In this document: positions 1 to 8,898 of the stretch, one piece after another
Layout of the letters: each line of letters opens with the position of its first letter
Numbering within the stretch: the stretch's first letter is position 1
Assembly: GCF_000238315.3 (NCBI RefSeq)
Contig: NZ_CP011924.1
Coordinates: 4,176,001-4,240,000, forward strand
DNA: 64,000 nucleotides
Reading direction: 5' to 3'
Origin: Pseudoalteromonas piscicida
GTDB lineage: Bacteria > Pseudomonadota > Gammaproteobacteria > Enterobacterales > Alteromonadaceae
Made by a program: the position numbers and the translations under genes
The notes under the pieces: generated by a model
The model's input: the letters and a program-made list of their open reading frames with translations, nothing else
Told to the model about the DNA's origin: nothing
Databases searched by the model: none

Positions 1-398
1 GCTGCGCTTGCCGTTTTACGCAAGCTCGGCAAAGGCGACCCAGTTAAATACCTAAGAGACATCAACTGGCAAGACCTAGGAAAACAATCCGCCACGGAAG
101 TTAAAAACATCGTCAAAGGCCTGCGCAATTCACTCGATGAAATGTCTAGCAGTTGGCACTACGACCTACTGCTTCCAGACGCCGCCATCGAAGGCATGCA
201 AGCCACGGTAAAACGCTTAGACGAGGTCACCCCAAAAATCGACCAGCATATGCAACAAACCGCCCAAGAAATCGGGCAGCGAGTTAATAAAGCACTGGAT
301 GAGTATCAAGGCCAATCACCAATTCGAGGCGTCACCGACAAGCCCACCAAAGCCAAAGCTGATGAATTGGAGCCGCTAAAAGGGAATGAATTGCCGGG
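1..398 (+). repeat. Pre-toxin module, copy A
   Basis: This is copy A of a coding module that recurs at 2524-2978, 5349-5815, 9995-10428 and 18758-19207. It encodes KGDPVKYLRDINWQDLGKQ, then SWHYDLLLPDAAIEGMQ, and ends with NELPG just before the variable toxin domain. The nucleotide sequence is almost unchanged between copies and stops abruptly at the toxin boundary. Confidence 0.9.
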
Positions 399-1002
399 AG
401 GGAAAGGGTTGCACCCTCTCAAAGCAGGCATGAAAGCATACAAGGTCCCCTGTTTTAAACCAAGTGATAACTTAAGGAAAAAACATAAGGGCGACTTACG
501 TGCTTTAGAGCATAATTACGCAAGGCAGCTTAAGAATCAAGAAAAAGGCTTAAATGATTTAACCATTGGTGAATACAGAGAAAACCGCGATCGATACAAA
601 AATATGAAGCGCAAAGGGACTGGAACTGTTCAAGAAGGTTTTAGAAAAGACTTCGAAAAAGATTTAAAGAGATCTCTTAAAGACTCATACAGTAGAAAAT
701 TATCATATGCTGAAGCCGAAAAATTAGCCTTGCAAAGAGCAACAGAAATTATGGGCAATTTACATGCATTACATGACCCTGATATGGGCGCTGGCGGTTA
801 TGATAATGTTACTCGTCTGGGTGATAAAAGAGTTAATGAATCTATAGGTCCGCAGTGGGCCAAAGCACCTATAGGAAGTAAAAAAGGGGATAAAACACGC
901 GTGGAATTAATGGATGAGCAAGTTGAAAAAGCATTTAAAGAATATGGCCCAGATGCTAAGTTGAACATTCGACTTGAGCGTTGCCCGTTGAACAAAAAGT
1001 AA
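1..1002 (+). CDS. Polymorphic toxin, Ntox15/Tde-like DNase C-terminus (5' end outside window)
   Basis: The frame is open to the left edge, so the N-terminus lies outside the window; an internal ATG at 142 has no clear ribosome site. The first 130 or so codons are the pre-toxin module shared with four other cassettes, ending at the motif GNELPG (about base 398). The variable C-terminus is lysine-rich and helical and ends with LHALHDPDMGAGG. Its HDPD fits the HxxD catalytic motif known for Ntox15 DNases such as Agrobacterium Tde, which are delivered by type VI secretion. The next gene is a GAD/DUF1851 protein, the known partner type of Tde toxins, and this supports the call. The role (DNA cleavage in a rival cell) is inferred from the family. 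Confidence 0.75.
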   Translation, partial: AALAVLRKLGKGDPVKYLRDINWQDLGKQSATEVKNIVKGLRNSLDEMSSSWHYDLLLPDAAIEGMQATVKRLDEVTPKIDQHMQQTAQEIGQRVNKALDEYQGQSPIRGVTDKPTKAKADELEPLKGNELPGGKGLHPLKAGMKAYKVPCFKPSDNLRKKHKGDLRALEHNYARQLKNQEKGLNDLTIGEYRENRDRYKNMKRKGTGTVQEGFRKDFEKDLKRSLKDSYSRKLSYAEAEKLALQRATEIMGNLHALHDPDMGAGGYDNVTRLGDKRVNESIGPQWAKAPIGSKKGDKTRVELMDEQVEKAFKEYGPDAKLNIRLERCPLNKK

Positions 1003-1014
1003 AGTAGAGAACCT

Positions 1015-1695
1015 ATGATAGAGACGAATGATGACGCATTAGAATATTTTCTAAGCAAATTTAGCCAACCAACAACAATCATACCTGCGACTACCGCTGA
1101 TATAGAAGCGTATCGAGGGAAACTGCCTGACAAGCTACTTGAATACTGGCAAATACTCGGTTTCAGTGGCTTTGCCGATGGTTTATTTTGGTTGACAAAT
1201 CCAGCGGATTATCAAGACATTCTTGACCGATTTTTAGAAGACACCCCGTTTGAGCAAGATGATATCTATTATGTTATAGCGCGTAACGCTTGGGGGGAAC
1301 TTCAGATTTACGGCGAAACAACAGGTGAGTCCCTTGAAATAAGCCCGCACCTAAATTGGATGCGAACAAAAAAAGGGAATGAGCAAGATATTAAAGCAGG
1401 TAACACTGAGCGGACAATAAAAAATTTTATAGCGTTTCAAGAAATTGAAGATCTTGATATTGAAAATAACCAAAGGAAGCCACTCTTTCCTGCGGCATTA
1501 AAAAAACAGGGCCCACTCAATGCCGATGAAGTGTACGGCTTTGCACCATTTTTATTTATGGGTGGCGAGAAAAAAGTCAAGAATATTGAAAAGTGCGATA
1601 TTTTTGCCCATTTGAATTTAATTGCCGACATGGGGGATATGGAAATCATTGATATGGCTTCTATGGTACGTGGCGCTATTAAGCAGCATGAATAA
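1015..1695 (+). CDS. Tdi-like immunity protein (GAD-like / DUF1851)
   Basis: The 226-aa protein starts 12 bases after the Ntox15 toxin. Its N-terminal half has the GAD-like pattern (KLPDKLLEYWQILGFSGFADGLFW, shown in two parts: KLPDKLLEYW and FSGFADGLFW), followed by YYVIARNAWGELQIYGET typical of DUF1851. Two paralogues in the window (5935-6612 and 10986-11672) share these motifs, and two of the three follow HDPD/HNPD toxins. The inferred role is to bind and neutralise the cognate DNase in the producing cell. No membrane segment or signal peptide is visible, which fits a cytoplasmic immunity protein. Confidence 0.8.
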   Translation: MIETNDDALEYFLSKFSQPTTIIPATTADIEAYRGKLPDKLLEYWQILGFSGFADGLFWLTNPADYQDILDRFLEDTPFEQDDIYYVIARNAWGELQIYGETTGESLEISPHLNWMRTKKGNEQDIKAGNTERTIKNFIAFQEIEDLDIENNQRKPLFPAALKKQGPLNADEVYGFAPFLFMGGEKKVKNIEKCDIFAHLNLIADMGDMEIIDMASMVRGAIKQHE

Positions 1696-1811
1696 CGCTG
1701 TATTGTGACACTTGTTGTGATTCAATCAAATAGGACACGACGCTTTCGTGCCCCATACTGGAGGAATGTCTATTTAGGGTGGAGGCTATAAAAAGTAACA
1801 AGGAGCAAAAA

Positions 1812-2273
1812 GTGAATATAATTTGGGAAGAGTATGTAGATCCTCCTTTGCAAGATATCTCGAGCACTGAGATCTCAACAATAGAGGCCATTATAGGTTT
1901 TATACTACCTGCTGATTACAAATCTTTTATAGTTGACAAACAGGGGTTAGTACCATCTAAAGAGGTAATTGAATCAGGTGACTTAGCACCCGTAACGTTT
2001 GGACCGTTATTTCACGTTTTAGAAAATTGTTCCTCTGAACACATGCTATATAGTGCTCTGGAAAAATTTAATAAATGGAAAGATTTATATCCAAATATCT
2101 TTCCTATTGCTGATGCCGGAGGTACAGGCAACTTTTTTGCCTATAATTTTAATATTGATCATTCAAATCCACCTATAATCTTCGTGAATGTGGAAGAAGA
2201 TCCTGATTCACCAGAAGCTTTTATATATGTTTCAAAAGATATAAATGAACTTCTCAATAATTTGAGAGCTTAG
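1812..2273 (+). CDS. SUKH (SMI1/KNR4-type) orphan immunity protein
   Basis: The 153-aa product starts at a GTG preceded by AAGGAG at a good distance; an upstream in-frame GTG at 1779 has no such site. Features typical of the SUKH fold are visible: an early ILPADYKSF helix motif, PIADAGGTGNFFAY in the centre, and the acidic C-terminus. No toxin gene precedes it directly, so it is probably an orphan immunity gene retained after loss of its toxin. This role is inferred from family and position. Confidence 0.7.
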   Translation: MNIIWEEYVDPPLQDISSTEISTIEAIIGFILPADYKSFIVDKQGLVPSKEVIESGDLAPVTFGPLFHVLENCSSEHMLYSALEKFNKWKDLYPNIFPIADAGGTGNFFAYNFNIDHSNPPIIFVNVEEDPDSPEAFIYVSKDINELLNNLRA

Positions 2274-2524
2274 TAACCTAATCTGAATCTGGATATATCC
2301 TCCATACGTGCTTCTAGGCTTACCCAAGGGTGTTGACTTGTTTTACACCCTTAGCTGTTTTGTGGACAGAGGCTAGGTGGTATAGTGCCGCACGGTACGA
2401 TGTGTGCTTCGCAGGGCAAAACTGCCGGAAAATTCTAGCCAAACTGTGGGTAAACTGAGTTGCTCAACCAGTCTGAGCACCAAAATGTCAATATTCAGAA
2501 TCGACTAAATAGAGGTCTATAGAC
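2274..2524. other. Intergenic stretch with an inverted repeat
   Basis: No convincing gene. AAGGGTGT at about 2328 and ACACCCTT at about 2344 form an 8-bp inverted repeat that may be a weak terminator behind the SUKH gene. The rest shows no match to other parts of the window until the pre-toxin module begins at 2524. Confidence 0.4.
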
Positions 2525-2978
2525 AAGGTTATCTTAAAAAATACTGGAGAGTCTCTCTGTGCTGCGCTTGCCGTACTGCGGCTTTTTACCCAAAGAAAAG
2601 TTGGAAAGGCGGTAAAGGCGACCCAGTTAAATACCTAAGAGACATCAACTGGCAAGACCTAGGAAAACAATCCGCTACGGAAGTTAAAAACATCGTCAAA
2701 GGCCTACGCGATTCACTCGATGAAATGTCTACCAGTTGGCACTACGACCTACTACTTCCAGACGCCGCCATCGAAGGCATGCAAGCCACGGTAAAACGCC
2801 TAGACGAGGTCACCCCCAAAATCGACCAGCATATGCAACAAGCCGCCCAAGAAATCGGACAGCGAGTTAATAAAGCATTGGATGAATATCAAGGTCAATC
2901 ACCAATTCGAGGCGTCACCGATAAGCCCACCAAAGCCAAAGCTGATGAATTGGAGCCGCCAAAAGGGAATGAGCTGCC
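2524..2978 (+). repeat. Pre-toxin module, copy B
   Basis: Same module as at 1-398, here starting with AAGGTTATCTTAAAAAATAC. It carries extra bases near 2605-2613 (AAAGTTGGAAAGGCGG instead of the usual AAAGTCGGCAAAGG). These shift the upstream part out of frame with the toxin, so a long fusion protein cannot be made from this copy as it stands. Confidence 0.85.
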
Positions 2979-3432
2979 CAGCGGTCAAAACAAGTGGTTA
3001 GCAGCTGAAAAACTAGAGATACAAGCTTCCGATTATGCGAGTTTAATTAATTCAAATAAACCTTGGTCTTGGAAAGATTTTCCAGATGGCGATAAGCTTA
3101 CTATTAAAGAAAAAAGAGCAATCAAGCAAAAGGCTATTGATAAAGGTTTGGTTCCTAATGTTTCGTTTAAATCTGGAACAAAATACCCTGACTTTGCGTC
3201 AGCTGGTTTAATTAAAGCAAAGTTAGAATTACCAGAAGGACTATGGAAAAAATCAGATTACATTCAATTTAAGTGGCTCGATGAAAAGTTGCCTGTAGGT
3301 ATGAGAGATGGTAACACTTGGCATCACTCAGAGATTCCTGGTGTTATGGAGTTGGTTCCTTTTGGTCCTCATAATATGATTAACCACCAAGGTGGAAGGT
3401 CGAAAGGCCATTGGGCATACAGCAAAAGATAG
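2725..3432 (+). CDS. Polymorphic toxin with WHH-type HNH/Endo VII nuclease domain
   Basis: The 235-aa reading frame starts with MSTSWHYDLLLP and keeps the module up to about residue 85. The variable C-terminus ends in NTWHHSEIPGVMELVP, then HNMINHQGG and the terminal GHWAYSKR. A TWHH motif followed by G-x-M-x-LVP and a downstream HxxxxHxGG is the signature of the WHH branch of HNH/ENDO VII nucleases. There is no convincing ribosome site before ATG 2725 and the upstream module is frame-shifted, so this may be a silent donor cassette. The SUKH gene 9 bases downstream is the likely immunity partner. Confidence 0.8.
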   Translation: MSTSWHYDLLLPDAAIEGMQATVKRLDEVTPKIDQHMQQAAQEIGQRVNKALDEYQGQSPIRGVTDKPTKAKADELEPPKGNELPSGQNKWLAAEKLEIQASDYASLINSNKPWSWKDFPDGDKLTIKEKRAIKQKAIDKGLVPNVSFKSGTKYPDFASAGLIKAKLELPEGLWKKSDYIQFKWLDEKLPVGMRDGNTWHHSEIPGVMELVPFGPHNMINHQGGRSKGHWAYSKR

Positions 3433-3441
3433 AGGTTATAT

Positions 3442-3906
3442 ATGATCACTAAACGTAATGACTCTTATGAGTTAAATAACTCAAGCATATTTGAATTGGA
3501 AAGCTTTTGCAGAGTTAAACTTCCACATTCATTTATCGAGTTTTTCCGCAACAACAATGGCGTTGCTTTTGAAGGCTTAACTTACGACATAGACAATGAG
3601 GAGCGGTTGATTGAGCGAACACTTCTTATCACAAACGATTCAAATTTGTCAGACGATATTATGCAATACGAAATAAAAGTGGTGCTCGCTCAGATTGAAG
3701 AGCGCCTAACCGACAATGAAGATTTAGTGGGTGCTGAGCTACTTCCTTTTGCTCATGTTTTTGGTGGAGACTTTTTATGTTTAAACTTCAAAGATAGCAA
3801 TATTGAACCGTCAGTTGTACTCTGGGATCATAATGAATCAGATGAATTAAGTCCTGTTTTTGTACTAGTTTCAGATAGTTTTGAAGCTTTTGTTGAGCGT
3901 CTTTGA
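3442..3906 (+). CDS. SUKH (SMI1/KNR4) immunity protein for the WHH nuclease
   Basis: The 154-aa protein has an AGAGG ribosome site before the ATG. The N-terminal LPHSFIEFFRNNNGVAFEG, central LLPFAHVFGGDFLCLNF and C-terminal DSFEAFVERL form the classic SMI1/KNR4 pattern. SUKH proteins are the usual partners of HNH-type toxins, and it follows the WHH toxin directly, so assignment as its immunity protein is well supported by context. Confidence 0.85.
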   Translation: MITKRNDSYELNNSSIFELESFCRVKLPHSFIEFFRNNNGVAFEGLTYDIDNEERLIERTLLITNDSNLSDDIMQYEIKVVLAQIEERLTDNEDLVGAELLPFAHVFGGDFLCLNFKDSNIEPSVVLWDHNESDELSPVFVLVSDSFEAFVERL

Positions 3907-4259
3907 TAGGCTGAATATGGGTAATATAAATGGTTAGTTTGCGTCCTCCTTATTAGCATTGGGTATTAGATGTCGTAATTAAGAAAGGTGCTTGTCAGAA
4001 AAGTGAACCAATTTCGGCGGAAAACTGCACTGTTCAGACCGGTTGTTTATAACTTTGTAAAACACACTGGTCGTGAAGATTCGATACGTCGCAAATATGT
4101 ACGACCCTCAATTGACGATGAACTTGAGGCAGAGCTGACCTTCAGTGTTAATGGTAGTTAACACTGTATGCTCTCACCCAAGGATCGAGAGATCCAAACT
4201 CGAAAAGACCTAAAATCAATTGCAAAAAATAATAAAAAGATCTGAAAGTCTAGATCCTT
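3907..4259. other. Degenerate stretch between cassettes
   Basis: No intact gene is visible. Short open stretches, for instance around 4070-4160, look like decayed coding sequence, but none can be assigned. Confidence 0.4.
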
Positions 4260-4325
4260 AAAAACAATATCAGAGAGTGGGTTGAAGGTGGTTATATTTC
4301 ATTGCCCAAGGGATTTCATAAATAA
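4260..4325 (+). pseudogene. Possible 3' remnant of a toxin gene
   Basis: One frame reads NIREWVEGGYISLPKGFHK followed by TAA, 11 bases before the Imm22-like gene. A glycine/lysine/histidine ending directly upstream of an immunity gene resembles the tail of an HNH-type toxin whose body has been lost. The match is short, so this is only a suggestion. Confidence 0.35.
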
Positions 4326-4336
4326 GGCGCATTAAA

Positions 4337-4735
4337 ATGACCAGAGAGGAATACCTAGAAGAAGACGACTATTATACTCAAGGGTTTGAAAAAGAAGGTG
4401 TTGTTTCTATATGGCTTGGAGTTGAAGCTGCGAATGAATCTATAGAAGTTGATGTTCTACAAGATCTGTGTGGCGTTGGTTATTATGACTTAGCAAATCA
4501 AGAATCTGAGTATATAGAATCAGGAATTGTCGATATTGCAGAACTTTTTACAGAAATATCTTATGCAAGTTCCTTTGAAAAAAGTGCCATAGACTCTGCT
4601 AAGTCAATCGGTATTACCAAAGCAAGGTGGCTTGTTTGTCAGTTTGATTTTGATTATGACCCTAAAAAAATAACACGCTCTGTTCAAAGTGACCCTATTT
4701 TTATCGGTTCATTTGCTTATGAGGAAGATGATTAG
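4337..4735 (+). CDS. Imm22-like orphan immunity protein
   Basis: The 132-aa acidic protein has an N-terminal GVVSIWLGVEAANESIE, resembling the start of Imm22 family proteins (VSLWVG-type motif), and a C-terminal WLVCQFDFDYDP. No intact toxin precedes it. Family assignment is from memory of the pattern and is tentative. Its place in the array, its size and its acidity all fit an immunity role. Confidence 0.5.
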   Translation: MTREEYLEEDDYYTQGFEKEGVVSIWLGVEAANESIEVDVLQDLCGVGYYDLANQESEYIESGIVDIAELFTEISYASSFEKSAIDSAKSIGITKARWLVCQFDFDYDPKKITRSVQSDPIFIGSFAYEEDD

Positions 4736-5283
4736 AATCAGTTATAAGGCCTAGGTTACCTGCAAATCATCAAATATACCGCCATGCTTTTGAAAAGTTG
4801 GGCGGGCAAATCGATGCTGTCGGCTCCCCTAATATCAATCGTTATATCTACACTTTGTGGTGGCTGGCACTTTTACAAGCCTGTGATGTCGCTCCAGCTC
4901 ATATTCAAGAAGTGCTCGATGTTATTGGCGAACGCGGCAAAGACACCTTACTTGATAATGTAGTCATTGCACTTGGTGATAACGATAGACCTATTTCGCC
5001 CACACTCTACTACCCTGAAATTTATCAAAACCTTTCACTCGCTTTTAGAGTACCCAGTGAACAACAGCCTGATTTACTCAACCAATTTTCACAAAATTGG
5101 TACAGTAAGTTAGAGGGCTTGGCGGACTGGCATGATAATCACAATTGTGAATGCGAATTCGAGTACACGGACTATTACATTGGTTATTGGTGCTTTGAAT
5201 TAGTTTTAGTCGCTAATGCTTTAGAAATACCAAGAGAATCCTTAGAAGATAGTGTTTATGTTCCGGTTGATTTAATCAGATAA
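4734..5283 (+). pseudogene. PoNi-like (DUF1911) immunity gene, 5' truncated
   Basis: The frame is open from just after a TGA at about 4731, reads PANHQIYRHAFEKLGGQ and continues to the stop at 5283. The only candidate start in the conserved part is TTG at 4798 (161 aa), without a good ribosome site. The C-terminal DYYIGYWCFELVLVANALEI followed by VYVPVDLIR resembles the DUF1911 half of PoNi proteins, which protect against PoNe nucleases. The expected N-terminal DUF1910-like half is missing. It is probably a remnant, though a short product cannot be excluded. Confidence 0.55.
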
Positions 5284-5348
5284 ACTTCTGCGCATGATTT
5301 TTAAAAAAGGATAGGCTGAACCACTTGGGTGTTGCAGGGCTAAGCCGC

Positions 5349-5828
5349 TAACCTTCACTGACAGTAGTCAGCCCCTCGATTTCCATGATACCGATTATCG
5401 ACCAAGTCATGGATTTACGAGATATCATCGCCAATGTCATACTACTGACTGACGATGATGAAGCTAACGACACCGACGCTTGGCTTGCCTTTACCCTCAC
5501 GGGCATTGGTTTAGTGCCAGTTGTGGGCTCAGCAGTCAAAGGCGTAGGCAAGGTTATCTTAAAAAATACCGGAGAATCACTCTGTGCTGCGCTTGCCGTG
5601 CTGCGGCTTTTTATCCAAAGAAAAGTCGGCAAAGGCGACCCAGTTAAATACCTAAGAGACATCAACTGGCAAGACCTAGGAAAACAATCCGCCACGGAAG
5701 TTAAAAACATCGTCAAAGGCCTGCGCGATTCACTTGATGACATGTCTACCAGTTGGCACTACGACCTACTACTTCCAGACGCCGCTATCGAAGGCATGCA
5801 AGCCACGGTAAAACGTTTCAGTTTATAG
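5349..5828 (+). pseudogene. Pre-toxin module copy C, truncated before any toxin domain
   Basis: This copy extends further upstream than the others. It encodes IIDQVMDLRDIIANV, an acidic stretch and the hydrophobic LTGIGLVPVVGSAVKGVG before joining the common module. It breaks off after MQATVKR and stops at 5828. The extra part is a likely membrane-interacting helix of the parent effector and shows what the complete protein looks like upstream of the module. The deletion removes the rest of the module and most of the toxin. Confidence 0.8.
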
Positions 5829-5840
5829 GGAGTTTCCTGT

Positions 5841-5921
5841 ATGGATGAGGCAGCAAGGTTTGCGTTGGGAACAATGGGCCCTACTACCCAAGTGAATATA
5901 GAATTAGAACGGTGTAAGTAA
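5841..5921 (+). pseudogene. 3' tail of a lost Ntox15-type toxin
   Basis: The frame reads MDEAARFALG, then GPTTQVNIELERCK and stop. This parallels the last residues of the first toxin (MDEQVEKAF, then GPDAKLNIRLERC). It lies directly before a Tdi-like immunity gene, so a Tde-like toxin stood here and lost its centre by deletion. Confidence 0.7.
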
Positions 5922-5934
5922 GGAGGTTAGAGTA

Positions 5935-6612
5935 ATGACCAAACAATTTGAAATAGATGAAGATTTCGAGTGGTTTCTTGAAAAATTTGAAGAGCCTACT
6001 GAAAAACATCAAGCCCCAGCAGAAATAACAAAAAAGTTTGAAGGTAAACTGCCTGCTAGATTATTAGAATATTGGAGTGAATACGGATTTTCTGGTTTCG
6101 GGGAAGGGCTTTTTTGGTTAACTAATCCCGATGATTTTGAAGATACCTTAGATGCATGGCTTGGAGATATAGGTATCATCGAGCAAGACACATATTATGT
6201 AATTGCTCGCAGTGCTTTTGGAGAGCTATTCTTATGGGGAGAGAAATTTGGACATAAATATCTAATCGACCCATCTCACGGTTGGATTATAGAGAAAGAA
6301 GGTAATGCCGAAGACATAGCAGTTGGAGAAGAAAACGATGCCATGCAGTTTTTCTTTGGTGCAAAAAGGCCAACATCGCTGGATATAGATGATACGAGTG
6401 GAGGCTTACTTTTTGAGAAATGTAAACTTCGATTATCTCAATTAAAATATAACGAAATGTATACTTTTGAACCCGCTTTTTTTCTTGGTGGGCAGCCTAC
6501 CATTGACAATGTCAGTAAAGTAAATATTTTCGCCCATCTAAGTGTATTAGCATCATTTGGTCAGAAAGAAATACTAGACCAACAAGGGCTTATAGCTAAG
6601 GCTTATTCATAA
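5935..6612 (+). CDS. Tdi-like orphan immunity protein (GAD-like / DUF1851)
   Basis: The 225-aa protein has a strong AAGGAGG ribosome site. It is a paralogue of the gene at 1015: GKLPARLLEYWSEYGFSGFG, GLFWLTNPDDF, YYVIARSAFGELFLWGE and VNIFAHLSVLASFG are all conserved. Its toxin is reduced to a 27-codon tail immediately upstream, so it is an orphan immunity gene. Such genes may protect against DNases of relatives; this is inference. Confidence 0.8.
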   Translation: MTKQFEIDEDFEWFLEKFEEPTEKHQAPAEITKKFEGKLPARLLEYWSEYGFSGFGEGLFWLTNPDDFEDTLDAWLGDIGIIEQDTYYVIARSAFGELFLWGEKFGHKYLIDPSHGWIIEKEGNAEDIAVGEENDAMQFFFGAKRPTSLDIDDTSGGLLFEKCKLRLSQLKYNEMYTFEPAFFLGGQPTIDNVSKVNIFAHLSVLASFGQKEILDQQGLIAKAYS

Positions 6613-6696
6613 TAAATGCTCCTGTTATTAAAGTAGCAAATAAAAACCACTTAACTCCTTACCACTAAAAACACTTACTTATTAATTGAAAATGCG

Positions 6697-8880
6697 ATGA
6701 TGATTAACTTTGAACTCATCGCTAATCAAATTGACGTCAGCGCCAAACAAAATATCACCCTTAAGGCGGGTCGCAGCCATCGCAGTGTTATCCAAAGTGA
6801 TATAAACCTCAAGGCAGACAACAACCTCACCATCACCGCCCCGGCGGGAAGTCAAATCATTCAAAGCCAAGGCAATATCACGATTAAAGGCAGTGGCTCT
6901 GGCAACCTCACTCTTGCCAATGGCGGCAGTGAAATCAGCATTGACTCAAGTGGTAACGTCAACATCTTTGCAGACAAGTTACTGACCTTAAAAGGCAAAG
7001 CCATGACTGTGTTTGACGGTAGCATGGAGCAAGATATTGATGGTAAACAAAGCGCCACTATGCCGAGTGTACCGCAAATAGCGCAGATAGCAGCAAATCA
7101 ACGCTTGTCGTTAACCGCTGATGGTACGGCATCACTTGCTGATAAAACCATTGACCTTTCGTATTTTTATAGCGACGGCACACCAGTAGAAGACATTGAT
7201 TACGAAGTCGTGATGGATAACGGCAAAAAATACACCGGCCAGCTTAGTCGCGGTACTGCAGAAATCATTGATGTGCCTGCTGGGAATTATACCGTGAGTT
7301 ACATCGGCGAGGACGAAGAGAAGATTGTCTCGTTACGCCAAGAGCTTCGCACGGCCCTTGACCAAATGGTTGCAGAAATCCGCAAGCAAGCTGACATTCA
7401 AGAGCGCCTGATTGATGACGAAAATCTTGGGATGCAAGGACTTATCTATAGCGGTGCTTTCTTATACGGGCTTTATCAGCAAGGAGAAAGCATTGTAACG
7501 GGAGTTGCAGATTTAGTCGAAGGCACAGCAGGGGCAATTTATGATGTTGGCGCAGCAACTTTCCGTATTTTGGGCCACCTCGCAACTGGCGATGTGGAAG
7601 CTATGCGGGCAGAGTTACAGCAAATTATGTCAACTGCCTCAGAGTCCATTAATGGCATCGTTGAAGCGTTTGAAACATTAGTTATAATTGCAGAAGATGA
7701 AGAAGCGCGTACTTTACTTGCAAACTTTCCAGCACGTTACTTTAATGCCCATTCCAGTGTTGAACGTACCAGAATGGCAGGTCGCTTGTCGTTTGAAATA
7801 CTGCTTGCCCTTGCCACCTTTGGTAGTGGTGCAGTGGTTTCTGCTATCGCTAAATCCAATTACTTTGTTAAAGCAACCCGCGCATTGGAAAAGCTCACTC
7901 AAGCCACCAAGTTAAAACGCTTAAGTTACACTCGCTCGGGTACAACTGAAAAAGTACAACTAGACCGGCTCCCAAAGGTCGAAACCGACATTGACGACGT
8001 TAAAAGAATTGAGTCTGTCGCACCCGCCTCAGTTGCATTAAAAGTTAACCCTAGGACGCATGTTCAAATATTATTGGATGACTTTTTAAGTGATGCCCCA
8101 GAGCATGTAAAGAATAATTACCGGGTTGCATTACGAGATGGAAAACCGTATATAACAAGGCGAAACCAAACGGTCAGTGACCAATTGCAGTATGTTGACG
8201 GCCAAATTGTTTTCGCCTCGAATAGAATTGATACACCTAATAAAGTCTTGCAACGCTTGAAGGTTGACCACAAGTCACTCACTCCAGCGGCAAAACAAAA
8301 GCTTAGGACGCTAGAAGCACAAAGAAATCAAGCCATCGCCAAACGCGATGCCGCATTAAAGTCTGGTAATGCAGAGCACCTTAAAGCTGCATATAAAGAT
8401 ATGCGTGCAGCCAGTGAAGAGTTGGGTGAAGAAGCTGCCCGGATCTTCGTAGAACAAAATTACCCAGGAGCAACACCACTGAGATCAAAGTTACTCACAG
8501 ATGGTAAGCAAGGACAATTTGACCAATTATATCAAACCGAAGACGGTAGACTCCTAGTTATTGAAGCCAAAGGTGGTAGCGCAACTTGGGGGAGTCGAAT
8601 GGCCGGAAAGCGTAGAGCTCAGCAGGGCTCAAGAGAATACATGGACTCTATTTTCAAGAATTACGAAGATAAATTAAGAGAGTATCTAGATAGCCCCAAT
8701 TTTGGATCTGACAAACATGAAGTATTTACAAATCAAGTTGAACAACTTGAAGATATGATAGACGCTTATAAATCATCAAAGCTAACAGAAAGCATAGATT
8801 ATATAGGTGTGCAACAAAGAGTTCGAGACAACGGACTTGTCGAAGTGATAGACATAACAGAGTTTGATATTATAAGGTAA
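6697..8880 (+). CDS. VgrG C-terminal fragment fused to PD-(D/E)xK-type nuclease toxin
   Basis: The 727-aa frame begins inside a VgrG. Residues 1-110 are the repetitive beta-prism spike ([36 protein letters not shown]); the gp27/gp5-like front part is missing and there is no ribosome site at the ATG. A carbohydrate-binding-like segment follows ([10 protein letters not shown]), then helical, hydrophobic pre-toxin sequence (about 240-410). The C-terminal nuclease (about 560-727) has [20 protein letters not shown], an E-x-K preceded by D, and then RAQQGSREYM, the pattern of restriction-endonuclease-fold toxins. An immunity gene follows. The protein would be an evolved VgrG effector if joined to a full VgrG. 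As it stands it may be silent. Confidence 0.75.
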   Translation: MMINFELIANQIDVSAKQNITLKAGRSHRSVIQSDINLKADNNLTITAPAGSQIIQSQGNITIKGSGSGNLTLANGGSEISIDSSGNVNIFADKLLTLKGKAMTVFDGSMEQDIDGKQSATMPSVPQIAQIAANQRLSLTADGTASLADKTIDLSYFYSDGTPVEDIDYEVVMDNGKKYTGQLSRGTAEIIDVPAGNYTVSYIGEDEEKIVSLRQELRTALDQMVAEIRKQADIQERLIDDENLGMQGLIYSGAFLYGLYQQGESIVTGVADLVEGTAGAIYDVGAATFRILGHLATGDVEAMRAELQQIMSTASESINGIVEAFETLVIIAEDEEARTLLANFPARYFNAHSSVERTRMAGRLSFEILLALATFGSGAVVSAIAKSNYFVKATRALEKLTQATKLKRLSYTRSGTTEKVQLDRLPKVETDIDDVKRIESVAPASVALKVNPRTHVQILLDDFLSDAPEHVKNNYRVALRDGKPYITRRNQTVSDQLQYVDGQIVFASNRIDTPNKVLQRLKVDHKSLTPAAKQKLRTLEAQRNQAIAKRDAALKSGNAEHLKAAYKDMRAASEELGEEAARIFVEQNYPGATPLRSKLLTDGKQGQFDQLYQTEDGRLLVIEAKGGSATWGSRMAGKRRAQQGSREYMDSIFKNYEDKLREYLDSPNFGSDKHEVFTNQVEQLEDMIDAYKSSKLTESIDYIGVQQRVRDNGLVEVIDITEFDIIR

Positions 8881-8898
8881 GTTGGAGCGTTAAAATAA

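Noticed and set aside
798..1133. Minus-strand open frame opposite the first toxin and its immunity gene
   Set aside because: Antisense to well-supported genes, no ribosome site, composition of a shadow frame.
7688..7915. Small plus-strand frame inside the VgrG nuclease gene
   Set aside because: Overlaps a conserved coding region in another frame; its presence again at 16437 only reflects the duplication.
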